From contig RDOF01000021.1 in assembly GCA_011365025.1 (NCBI GenBank), positions 1-53,213 on the forward strand: a DNA stretch of 53,213 bases. The letters run 5' to 3'. Both the position numbers and the translations under genes were made by a program. Source of the DNA: Candidatus Thorarchaeota archaeon. GTDB lineage: Archaea; Asgardarchaeota; Thorarchaeia; Thorarchaeales; Thorarchaeaceae. This document shows positions 25,418-33,491 of the stretch, one piece after another. The notes under the pieces are model-generated. The model ran no database searches. It saw only the letters and a list, made by a program, of their open reading frames with translations, and was not told where the DNA came from. The first letter of the stretch is position 1, and each line of letters begins with the position of its first letter.

Positions 25418-26323
25418 ATGGTCACAACGAAAGAACTACCCCTAAAGGAATACGTACTCAAGGGCAACGCCGCCTGCGCTGGCTGTCAGGACATGGTAGC
25501 TCTCAGGCATGCCCACAAGGCATTGGAGGGCGACGTGATTCAAGTCGTACCTGCCTGTTGTACAAGCGTTGTGCAGTCACTCTGGCCGAAGAGCGGTTTG
25601 GCTATACCGGTCCTGAACACGGCATTCATGGCTGCCGCCGCGACTGCATCAGGAGTAAAAGCCGCTCTTAGAGTAAAAGGAAATGACCACACCCAAGTCA
25701 TGGTTTGGGCTGGGGATGGTGGCACCTTTGATATTGGAATTCAAGCACTCAGCGGTGCCTTTGAGCGGCGTACTGATTTTCTCTACATTTGCTATAACAA
25801 TCAGGTATATTCTAACACCGGCACTCAACGATCTGGGGCGACTCCTCTCCATGCACAGACCACAACCACCTGGCATGGAAAGACGGAACCTGAGAAGATG
25901 TTGGACCTTATTGTTGCAGCTCATGAACCTACCTACCAATTCACAACCAACAGTGCTTATCCACGAGACCTCTATGACAAGTTCAAGAAGGCAAAGGAGA
26001 TGAAGGGCCCCAAGTTTGGGCATATCTTCCTCCCATGTCCGCAGGCTTGGAACTATCCTGTGGAGAAAGGTGTTGAGATTGGCAAGCTAGCCGTCGAAAC
26101 CGGCTATTGGATTATGTGGGAGCGAATTGGTGACGAGTTCATCCTTGGAAGGGAAAGCAAAAGATTCCAGGATCCTGAGAAGCGGAAACCTATCGAGGAA
26201 TTCCTCCAAATGCAGGGGCGCTTTTCCCACCTCTTTAAGCCTAAGAAGGACGAAAAGAAGATACAAGAGCTCCAAGACTTCGTTCAGCATCGATGGGACC
26301 TTGTGATGAAGACCTTCACATAG
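25418..26323 (+). CDS. porB: 2-oxoacid:ferredoxin oxidoreductase, beta subunit (ThDP-binding)
   Basis: 301 residues from ATG 25418, with GGAGTGAGG just upstream; a GTG at 25409 overlapping the porA stop is the alternative. GNAACAGCQDMVALR near the N-terminus carries the paired cysteines of the proximal 4Fe-4S cluster, with a third in PACCTSV. The thiamine-diphosphate/Mg motif is GDGGTFDIGIQAL followed by YICYNNQVYSNTGTQ. All are typical of PorB. The C-terminus ends in a charged helix (KPKKDEKKIQELQDF). Last gene of the porDAB operon, convergent with a GNAT gene only 4 nt away. Confidence 0.93.
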   Translation: MVTTKELPLKEYVLKGNAACAGCQDMVALRHAHKALEGDVIQVVPACCTSVVQSLWPKSGLAIPVLNTAFMAAAATASGVKAALRVKGNDHTQVMVWAGDGGTFDIGIQALSGAFERRTDFLYICYNNQVYSNTGTQRSGATPLHAQTTTTWHGKTEPEKMLDLIVAAHEPTYQFTTNSAYPRDLYDKFKKAKEMKGPKFGHIFLPCPQAWNYPVEKGVEIGKLAVETGYWIMWERIGDEFILGRESKRFQDPEKRKPIEEFLQMQGRFSHLFKPKKDEKKIQELQDFVQHRWDLVMKTFT

Positions 26324-26327
26324 CTGG

Positions 26328-26876
26328 TCAGGATTTCAGTAGTCCATATAGGAACGTACCTGTTCTTTCTCCATTTGGATGAGCCTTAGTATCACGAAGA
26401 TGCCCTTCACGAGTGAAGCCGCATCTTTCGGCAACGGCTATGCTGCGCTTATTGGTATCGTCGCACTCTATGCTAATCCTATGTACTCCTGCCTCGGTGA
26501 AAAGGACAGTAACTATCTTCTTCACTGCCTCAGTTATGTATCCCCCTCCCTCATAACGAATGTCTGCGAAGTACCCAATCCTGTATTCCGGCACTTCTGG
26601 GTCAACCTCTCCAATGTAGATCTGTCCAACGAACTCGTTTGCGTCCTTTGAGAACAGACCTATGAAGAAATGTTTTCCCTTGATCCATTCTCGCTCCAAG
26701 TCTGCGATGAAGATGGCTGCGCTATTCAGGTCTATAATTGAAAGGATTGCGTTTTCTTTCTCGTATTTCATGAGGTGCTCTTTATTGCGAATACTAGCCG
26801 CAAGAAGGGTCTCAGCATCACTCTCTATGTATCGCCTTAGAACCAGTCTATCTGTCAGAATTCTCGTGGGTATCAT
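26328..26876 (-). CDS. GNAT-family N-acetyltransferase (RimJ/RimL-like)
   Basis: 182 residues from ATG 26876 (MIPTRILTDRLVLRRY), the usual RimJ/RimL-type beginning; an upstream start at 26903 would add nine residues. Acetyltransferase signatures: RLVLRRYIESDAETL, the acetyl-CoA-binding turn in RYEGGGYITEAVKKI (degenerate Q/R-x-x-G-x-G/A), and HRISIECDDTNKRSIAVAERCGFTREG. It should transfer acetyl from acetyl-CoA to an amine, often a protein N-terminus or an antibiotic-like amine. The target is unknown. Confidence 0.88.
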   Translation of the reverse strand: MIPTRILTDRLVLRRYIESDAETLLAASIRNKEHLMKYEKENAILSIIDLNSAAIFIADLEREWIKGKHFFIGLFSKDANEFVGQIYIGEVDPEVPEYRIGYFADIRYEGGGYITEAVKKIVTVLFTEAGVHRISIECDDTNKRSIAVAERCGFTREGHLRDTKAHPNGERTGTFLYGLLKS

Positions 26877-26931
26877 CTTCAGCCAAGCCTTTGCTACATG
26901 CAAGTTCCTGACGAACCTAAAAGGGTGCTTC

Positions 26932-28890
26932 TTAGAGCTTTACCCATTTTGTCTGATAGTAGACCGCTGCGATGATGACTGCTCCTGCAGCTCCTGCCCC
27001 AACTAGGGCTATTGTCACTACCGGCAAATCATAGACATGTGGGTCGGTGCCCCTGTTGTACTCCTCAAGGTTCGACACACCATCACCATCGGGGTCCTCT
27101 TGGGCATCATTTGCCAAGGGATTTAGGTTGTTGACTATCTCCCAGTAGTCATCCATCAGGTCATAATCGGAGTCTGCGTTGTCGGGCAGAGTGTGATTGC
27201 CATACTCTGAGATGTTTGGGACTTTGTCGTTGTCGGGGTCCTCTAGGCCATCTGGCACGAGCGGAAGGAGGCCATGAGCTACTTCCCATGCATCATCCAT
27301 CATGTCTCCATCCGAGTCGGCTGAATCTGGCAATGTTCCTAAATTGTATTCCTCTACATTTGTGAGAGTATCTTCGTCAAGGTCTCCATTAGCATCATCA
27401 AGCAGAGGATTCAGCCCATGAATCCACTCCCAACCATCATTCATTGTATCTGCGTCTGAGTCTTCGTTATTTGGGTCAGTACCCGCAATCAATTCCATCC
27501 CGTCGCTAAGCAAGTCCGAATCCGAATCGAGCGAGAAGAGGGCCTGGCTGAACCAGAACCTCTGACTATCGTCAATATTGTCGCCATCCACATCTGATTC
27601 ATATTCGACTGCAATTGTGTATTCCATGTTTGACACACCCTGATTGTCGATTATCAGAGTGTAGAGACCCGGAGTTGTAAGTTCTACGTCGAGTATTGGC
27701 TGCTCAATAAGGGCGGGCGCGTAGAACCGTGAATCCGCGACTTGAGCTCCGTACTCGTCATAGAGTGTGACCTCGCACCCTTGCGTCCAAGTGCCGTTCA
27801 ACACAAAGGCTGTGTCTTGGCTGATGGCGAAGTAATACTTGGATGGAGCTAAGAGGGAAGTCGTACCGTAGTACCTTAGCTGCGTTGGTTCGCCGTACGT
27901 TCTGGCCATGGTAAAGGCCATACTAGCTCCAATTGTGGCAACAGCCTCTGCTGCCACGACATAGTTGTAATCTGGGTTATCCCAAACGTCCGAGGGAGAG
28001 TGATATGCGCCATCATATGCAAATCCACTCTCATGGAGGAATGATGATGACTCATAGCCTGCGGCAATAAAGGATGCATGATCAGACCTGGTCCAACTGC
28101 CTCCAAACTCTGCTGAGGATATCGGTCTCATCATATCGTAGCCAACATTCTTTGACATCATCTTTGCAAGGTCGCCCCAGTACTTCCCAGTATGATACGG
28201 TCCCGCTGCATTGTAGGCCATTAGAACCCTTTCATCCAAGGGTGCACTAGGATCTACAACCAGAAGCATATCAACGTTGTAATAATGAAGTATTTCTACG
28301 CCTCTGGCCGATAAGTTCTGTGCCACTTCCCATGAACCATAAAGCCCAATCTCCTCTGCATTCCAAGCTCCGAAATAGATGTCAAGTGGCCAATTGTACA
28401 TTGACATCACTCTGGCCAGTTCCAATGCCGCTGCAACACCAGTGGCATCATCGTTTGCACCCGGTGCTCCATCAACTGAGTCAAAATGACCACCAACCAT
28501 CAATGCAGGTCCCATGCCAAGATAGCCCGGTAGCTTTGCGAGAACACTCCTGTAACTCCCAATGACCTCGACCTCGGCTCTGCCATTTGTGACCTCTACG
28601 AATTCCTGTAGAAGCCAATCCCTTGCCAAGGCATTTGCCTCGGAGTATACCGTAGGAGTCAGAATCTGCCTCGACCCATTCTCTGTCAGTTTCTTGATGA
28701 AATCCAGGTAGGTATTTGGATTTACAACATTGTGAATGATTTTCGATAGGTCAAAGTCATAGACACGCATAGGGGTATCAGAGGTAGCCGATATTTCAGA
28801 GTGCAGACTAGTATTGCCAATGTTTGACTCTGTTCGTGGAATGCTGACCAGAAGCAGCATGAAGATTATGAGGCACCAGAAGCTTTTCAT
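26932..28890 (-). CDS. Secreted, membrane-anchored M28-family metallopeptidase with calcium-type repeats
   Basis: 652 residues; I choose ATG 28890 (MKSFWCLIIFMLL) because GGTGGAG lies just upstream; GTG/ATG options six residues earlier exist. Signal peptide, then the M28 zinc-peptidase domain (about 45-330): GGHFDSVDGAPGANDDATG supplies the His and bridging Asp, NAEEIGLYGS the Glu pair, YYNVDML another Asp, and RSDHASFIAAG the last His. A beta-sandwich follows (PPC-like, TPGLYTLIIDNQG). Next are about five D-x-D-x-D/S-D-x-x-x-D thrombospondin-3/EF-hand-like repeats (for example DPDGDGVSNLEEYNRGTDP), which should bind Ca2+. A single C-terminal membrane span with a short basic end anchors it. 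It likely trims extracellular peptides at the cell surface. Confidence 0.92.
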   Translation of the reverse strand: MKSFWCLIIFMLLLVSIPRTESNIGNTSLHSEISATSDTPMRVYDFDLSKIIHNVVNPNTYLDFIKKLTENGSRQILTPTVYSEANALARDWLLQEFVEVTNGRAEVEVIGSYRSVLAKLPGYLGMGPALMVGGHFDSVDGAPGANDDATGVAAALELARVMSMYNWPLDIYFGAWNAEEIGLYGSWEVAQNLSARGVEILHYYNVDMLLVVDPSAPLDERVLMAYNAAGPYHTGKYWGDLAKMMSKNVGYDMMRPISSAEFGGSWTRSDHASFIAAGYESSSFLHESGFAYDGAYHSPSDVWDNPDYNYVVAAEAVATIGASMAFTMARTYGEPTQLRYYGTTSLLAPSKYYFAISQDTAFVLNGTWTQGCEVTLYDEYGAQVADSRFYAPALIEQPILDVELTTPGLYTLIIDNQGVSNMEYTIAVEYESDVDGDNIDDSQRFWFSQALFSLDSDSDLLSDGMELIAGTDPNNEDSDADTMNDGWEWIHGLNPLLDDANGDLDEDTLTNVEEYNLGTLPDSADSDGDMMDDAWEVAHGLLPLVPDGLEDPDNDKVPNISEYGNHTLPDNADSDYDLMDDYWEIVNNLNPLANDAQEDPDGDGVSNLEEYNRGTDPHVYDLPVVTIALVGAGAAGAVIIAAVYYQTKWVKL

Positions 28891-29059
28891 GGCATCTCCA
28901 CCTGGCAATCAATCCTTCAATAATATTCCCATCAATGCCATTCTCACTGTGATACCAAACCATCGGAATGCGCATTTGAGATGATACCCAAAGCAATATA
29001 CGTGAAGACTTCCTTGGGAATTTTCCCCAGTAGAATAGATGCGGTGCGTGGTACCGACA

Positions 29060-30334
29060 ATGAAAGATTTTCCAGGTGTATTTCAGATAAAGGATCCTTT
29101 GCATGGATATGTTTCTCTTTCGAGTCTTGAGAAGTCCCTGCTTAATCTGCGCGTGAGTCAAAGACTAAGGGAGATACGATCACCTGCGGGAGCTCACTTG
29201 GTTTACCCCGGACTTCATAATTCAATGATGGGGCATATGATTGGATTCCTCCACGTCACTGAAGTCTTTATGGACTATCTTGGCGGCGACCTCGATGAGG
29301 TATTAAAGGCTCGATTGGCTGCATTCATGCTCTCACTGTCAACTGGTCCCTGGTCAAATGTGAGCGAGGAATACTTCGCAGTTCGAGGACTCGACCGTGT
29401 TAAGCTCGCTCAGCTCCTTGCCCAAAGCGGGCCCGTTTCGGAGATACTATCCAAATCTAGCTTTTCAACCGACGAAGTTGTGGGTCTGCTCCAGAAGGGC
29501 GTTCAGCTAAAAGGTGTTCGGTTCACCCTACATGATGTGGCAATCAATCCGGAGCTTGTGGACCGCTTGGAAAGGGACTCCTACTTTGCCGGAGTCGAAT
29601 ATGCCCAATTGGAGTTCCGTCGGCTCTTCACTGCCACTCGGATTGCGAAGAACAAGATTGCAGTCGAACGTGGCTCGCTCTACACACTCGAGTCATATCT
29701 GTCAGCTGGGCTGAACATGTTTGATGCCGTATACTACCATAAGACTGCCCGAGCTGCCGAGCTTATGCTTCTGCGGATACTTGACCTTGCGGGGTCCCAG
29801 CTGATGCTTCTACCAAGCGAAGATATGGACGCTTTCCAGAACATTGATGACCTGACTTTCCTCGATGCCCTGCTCCATGCAACCGCTGAATCCACTGAGG
29901 AGTTCCGAGAAGCAGGTAAGATCTTCTCTGACTACTCCAAGAGGCACCTTATAAAAATGGCAAGTGAGCGAACAGTATCAGATGATGCGTTTCTTGGGAG
30001 GCTGGCAACTCCCGATGGGCTGTATCAGGTGGAAACTGAAATTGCTGAAGATGCAGGCATAGACTCGAGCAGCGTATATGTTGATTATCCCAACCGATCA
30101 TCAGTTTGCTATTACCCAGGCAAGCTCACTTTGGACGACCTGGTGCTATTTGAAAGGGGGTCAAAGGGCTATGAGTTCTGGCCTGTTCGAGACATGAGTC
30201 TAATTGCCCGAAGCATGGATCGTCACATGAAGTTGGTTCGGGTGTATACGAAACGGAGTCACCGTGCTAAGGTGAAGAAAGTTGCTGACTCCTTGCTAGA
30301 AAGTGTTGACCTGCCTGGCGCAGTGAGTGAATGA
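29060..30334 (+). CDS. SAMHD1/dGTPase-like HD-superfamily protein lacking the HD residues
   Basis: I choose ATG 29060 (MKDFPGVFQIKDPLHGY), giving 424 residues; an upstream ATG at 29039 would add seven. The family opening IKDPLHGYVSL and SQRLREIRSPAGAHLVYPG, and the later DRLERDSYFAGVEY segment, are those of SAMHD1/YpgQ-like HD phosphohydrolases. His59 of GHMIGF matches the first metal ligand. But the HD segment itself (normally LLHDIGHGPFSH) reads FMLSLSTGPWSN, so both the His-Asp pair and the following His are replaced (L91, S92, T95, N100). Metal-dependent dNTP hydrolysis is therefore improbable. A nucleotide-binding or regulatory role is inferred. The C-terminal domain (about 330-424) is unassigned. 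Confidence 0.75.
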   Translation: MKDFPGVFQIKDPLHGYVSLSSLEKSLLNLRVSQRLREIRSPAGAHLVYPGLHNSMMGHMIGFLHVTEVFMDYLGGDLDEVLKARLAAFMLSLSTGPWSNVSEEYFAVRGLDRVKLAQLLAQSGPVSEILSKSSFSTDEVVGLLQKGVQLKGVRFTLHDVAINPELVDRLERDSYFAGVEYAQLEFRRLFTATRIAKNKIAVERGSLYTLESYLSAGLNMFDAVYYHKTARAAELMLLRILDLAGSQLMLLPSEDMDAFQNIDDLTFLDALLHATAESTEEFREAGKIFSDYSKRHLIKMASERTVSDDAFLGRLATPDGLYQVETEIAEDAGIDSSSVYVDYPNRSSVCYYPGKLTLDDLVLFERGSKGYEFWPVRDMSLIARSMDRHMKLVRVYTKRSHRAKVKKVADSLLESVDLPGAVSE

Positions 30335-30404
30335 GTGTCTTGATTCAATACTAATGACCAATTCACGCAAAGAATAATACATTATCTGCTCACGTCACTC
30401 ACAG

Positions 30405-30869
30405 GTGTCACCATTGACTGAAACTTCAGAAGGTTCCGTAAGGGATGTAACATCTGACCCCAATTTCGCTTTCATTTTCGTCGGAGCACTTGCATGGCTT
30501 CTTGGTGGACTTGCACTTATCGGTCCATTCTTCACGGCCACCGGAATCATAATTACTACACTCGCTGTAGCGTCCTCCGCCACCGGACGAAACCCAGATG
30601 ATTGTTGGGCTGGATTACTTTTCGGCGGGCTGCTTCTTCTTGTTTCTGGGTACTGGGCTTGGCTACCTGTCATAGGAATTCTTTCAAGTCTAATATATGT
30701 GACAGGGGCTGTTTTTGTTTTGTTCTTTGGAATTCCTATTGCCCTGAAGTATTCGAGAGTTCCTCTTCATGAGGTATTTCAAGATGCATGGCTGAAAAGA
30801 AAGTTTCCTGACCAAAGAAGAAACCTTTCGCAGAAAAAACCTGATGAAGAGAATTCGGGCTCCAACTAG
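30405..30869 (+). CDS. Small three- to four-pass membrane protein
   Basis: 154 residues from GTG 30405. Hydrophobic segments lie at about 22-44, 46-60, 70-90 and 93-113, and the C-terminal about 40 residues are charged and probably cytoplasmic (AWLKRKFPDQRRN...). No family is recognised. There is no good ribosome-binding site, so the message may be leaderless or short-leadered; an AATAATACAT box about 30 nt upstream is a possible promoter. It lies between the HD-like protein and the zinc-ribbon array gene on the same strand. Confidence 0.6.
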   Translation: MSPLTETSEGSVRDVTSDPNFAFIFVGALAWLLGGLALIGPFFTATGIIITTLAVASSATGRNPDDCWAGLLFGGLLLLVSGYWAWLPVIGILSSLIYVTGAVFVLFFGIPIALKYSRVPLHEVFQDAWLKRKFPDQRRNLSQKKPDEENSGSN

Positions 30870-30982
30870 TACCAGCATACGCAGCGCGTATTCAGAACTT
30901 GGTTCTCGACGAAACATCTTTTAGAAACATCTGCGAGAAGAAACTCCCAATACTGCCGCTGAACACCATCGGAGGTGGTTGC

Positions 30983-32830
30983 ATGGTCATAACATGTCGA
31001 AAATGCCGTGAGCCCTTCTACGTTCAATCGGCAGAAATCCGAGGTAACACTCTACGTGTTTTTGCGCAGTGTCTAAAGGGCCATAAGGGTCGGCGCGAGT
31101 TTGCACGGGTGCAGGCAGATGCTGTTGCACTGGAGCTCTTTGAAGGTATTTTCATATGCGTTGAGTGCGGAAAGGTCATGAGCTTGGCTCATACCGATGT
31201 GCAACGGGACACTGCTGAATTCGTATTTGTTTGTCCAGTTCATGGACCTGTTAGGAAGGAAATCCCTTCCTATTACATGTCTGCGATTACACACCTTAAG
31301 GGACAAGTCAATTCAGCCAAGTCAATCCTTGACTCGCTGTCATGTCCAAAATGTAGCGAAGTTTTCATTATACATGAAATAGAGGATAAACAGGGAATAT
31401 TGTATCTGAAGTCCAAATGTCCGAATGGACACAAGGAAATACGATTTCTGGCACGAGAGGCAGATGACTCTATATTGAAAGCACTTTTGAAAAGACTGGT
31501 TCACTGCGATGATTGCGGGTTGCCGTGTAGCATTGAGCATACCGAAACGAAGAGGGACAGAGCAAGAATCGAAATGTCCTGCCCTGTTCACGGGCGAAGT
31601 AGGAAGGAGATTCCTGCGCAGTACGCCCCTCTGCTTGACGATGTCATAGAAGCAGTATCTGATGCAGGCTTGGTTCGTTCGATGCTTCGATGTCGGGATT
31701 GTGGGAACCATTTATCAATTCGAAATGTTGAGGGCACCAAGGACGGATTGAAATTCAAGGTCAGCTGCGCAAGCGGCCATTCCTACGACCTAACTCAGCA
31801 GGTCCAGTGGAGCGAAGAATCCACCATTGAGATAGCAAAAGCTCTGCTGAAATGCAATGAATGTGATCTCATTACAGAAGTTGTTTCGAAGAAGATTGAT
31901 GGAACACGCGTGGAACTCGAACTCCTTTGTCCCATTCACGGAGAGGCAAAGAAAGGCTTGACTCTGGAGGTTTACAAGCAGTTCGAAGCAGCCTCTCCAG
32001 AAATAGCCCGTCAGCCTACCCTTGATGAAAGCCTGAAATGCAGGAAATGTGGAACCCCTATAATCCTGAGGGAAATAAAACCCAAGAAGTCCATTATAGA
32101 AGCGAAAATCGAATGCCAGAATGGACACGGTGATAACCGATATTTCCCGCTAGAGTATTCGCCACAGTCACTATCTCAGATGTACTCCAAGGCCTTCGAA
32201 TGTACCAAGTGTCACGAGCCTATGAAATTGCTTGAGATCGTGGCAGGGGATAATCTTGCGACTGCGAAAATCCAGTGTGGCAAACATGGAGAAAACAAGC
32301 TAGAAATCCCCTTGGAGCACATGTCCCCATTGAAGGATGCGTATGTTGCTACGGTGAGTGCTTCCCAGCTCGAATCCATCATTCCAGAACTTGGTCCTCA
32401 AGACTCCTACAAGTATCAAGTTGATCCAAGCCAGGATGCTCTTGAGCTTCTTCAAATCGTGAAGAGCGTGATAGAGCAACACGACTTGCGTCTTACATCT
32501 GAGCTGTCTCCCTCTGAGAATGAGTTTCGGGTTTGGTACTACGGACGAGCAATGATGGGTGACGAGTATGTGCTCTTGGGTTCAGTGTCAATGGCTGACC
32601 GTGAGATCCTTCTGGAAGGCTATTCCAACAACAAAGAACGAATCACCTCCATTATGACTCAAATGAACGATGAGTTGCGAGACATTCTGCTCAGGATGCA
32701 TGCTGAATCTGAGGACCTTAGTCCCAAGATAATAAAATGCGCCCGATGTCAGGCGGCACTCGAAAAGAGAGGCTTACCTGGCGAAACCACAATCTGCAAT
32801 CACTGCGGGACCCCACTCCACTGGGGTTGA
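30983..32830 (+). CDS. Tandem zinc-ribbon array protein (8 CxxC...C-H modules plus C-terminal domain)
   Basis: I place the start at ATG 30983 (MVITCRKC) because a strong GGAGGTGG site lies 5 nt upstream; the frame extends 28 codons further but is not protein-like. Length 615. The first about 430 residues are eight repeats alternating in two types: CxxC...CxxGH (CRKC/CLKGH, CPKC/CPNGH, CRDC/CASGH, CRKC/CQNGH) and CxxC...CPxHG (CVEC, CDDC, CNEC with CPVHG or CPIHG; CTKC with CGKHG). Each module spans about 30 residues and offers three Cys and one His, so eight zinc sites are expected. The pairs are joined by about 30-residue helical linkers. Then follows an about 100-residue alpha/beta domain (EFRVWYYGRAMMG...) and a terminal CARC...CNHC ribbon. 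Function unknown; a protein or nucleic acid scaffold is possible. Confidence 0.8.
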   Translation: MVITCRKCREPFYVQSAEIRGNTLRVFAQCLKGHKGRREFARVQADAVALELFEGIFICVECGKVMSLAHTDVQRDTAEFVFVCPVHGPVRKEIPSYYMSAITHLKGQVNSAKSILDSLSCPKCSEVFIIHEIEDKQGILYLKSKCPNGHKEIRFLAREADDSILKALLKRLVHCDDCGLPCSIEHTETKRDRARIEMSCPVHGRSRKEIPAQYAPLLDDVIEAVSDAGLVRSMLRCRDCGNHLSIRNVEGTKDGLKFKVSCASGHSYDLTQQVQWSEESTIEIAKALLKCNECDLITEVVSKKIDGTRVELELLCPIHGEAKKGLTLEVYKQFEAASPEIARQPTLDESLKCRKCGTPIILREIKPKKSIIEAKIECQNGHGDNRYFPLEYSPQSLSQMYSKAFECTKCHEPMKLLEIVAGDNLATAKIQCGKHGENKLEIPLEHMSPLKDAYVATVSASQLESIIPELGPQDSYKYQVDPSQDALELLQIVKSVIEQHDLRLTSELSPSENEFRVWYYGRAMMGDEYVLLGSVSMADREILLEGYSNNKERITSIMTQMNDELRDILLRMHAESEDLSPKIIKCARCQAALEKRGLPGETTICNHCGTPLHWG

Positions 32831-32840
32831 CCGCCTACTC

Positions 32841-33407
32841 CTAAATCCCTGCCCATTCAATTGAGGGCTTTTCATGAATATTGAGGTGAACCAGAACTCG
32901 CTCAACAAAAGCGGATACAACCTCATCAACGGTTTTGGGTTTGTGCCAGAATGCCGGCGAAGCGGGCATGACTATTGCTCCTGCTTTGCTTATAGCTTGC
33001 ATATTTCGAATGTGAATGAGGTTGAGAGGAGTTTCTCTCGGAACCACCACCAAAGGCCGCCGCTCCTTGAGACTGCAATCAGCGGCTCTTATTACTAGGT
33101 TGCTGGCATACCCATGCGCAATTCCCGCGAGTGTCTTCATTGAACACGGAATGACAACCATAGCATCAAGATGAAAGCTGCCACTTGCCGGTCCTGCAGA
33201 GAGGTCCTCCTCATCATACAGCCGGTCAACATCCTCTCCCAGTTGCTCTACAGAAAGCCCTGTTTCGTGTTCCAAGGTCTTAGCCCCCCACTTTGTAACA
33301 ATGAGGTGTATTTCATGACCGAGTTTCTTTAATTGACGAATCAGGTTCACTCCGTAAAGAACGCCACTTGCCCCTGTGATACATACCAGCACTCTCTTTC
33401 TTGCCAT
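32841..33407 (-). CDS. ubiX: UbiX-family flavin prenyltransferase
   Basis: 188 residues from ATG 33407 (MARKRVLVCITGASGVLYG); GGAGAG lies about 9 nt upstream, whereas a TTG at 33431 would add eight residues. UbiX marks: the flavin-binding ITGASGVLYGVNL, SGSFHLDAMVVIPCSMKTLAGIAHG (the PCSMKT motif), and the RPLVVVPRETPLNLIHIRNM prenyl-phosphate-binding segment. It prenylates reduced FMN with dimethylallyl phosphate to make prFMN, the cofactor of UbiD-type decarboxylases. No ubiD is present in the window, so its client enzyme is elsewhere. It converges with the zinc-ribbon array gene, 10 nt apart. Confidence 0.93.
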   Translation of the reverse strand: MARKRVLVCITGASGVLYGVNLIRQLKKLGHEIHLIVTKWGAKTLEHETGLSVEQLGEDVDRLYDEEDLSAGPASGSFHLDAMVVIPCSMKTLAGIAHGYASNLVIRAADCSLKERRPLVVVPRETPLNLIHIRNMQAISKAGAIVMPASPAFWHKPKTVDEVVSAFVERVLVHLNIHEKPSIEWAGI

Positions 33408-33491
33408 AGGAATTGCACTCTCCGAGGGCAATGATTTAGTTCATCAGCTGCAAATAAGGCTGTTGAGGAAGGGCGTCAGCGGCCGGCAGTT

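Noticed and set aside
31073..31711. Minus-strand frames across the zinc-ribbon array gene
   Set aside because: They are shadows of the repeat-rich plus-strand gene, with no signals of their own.
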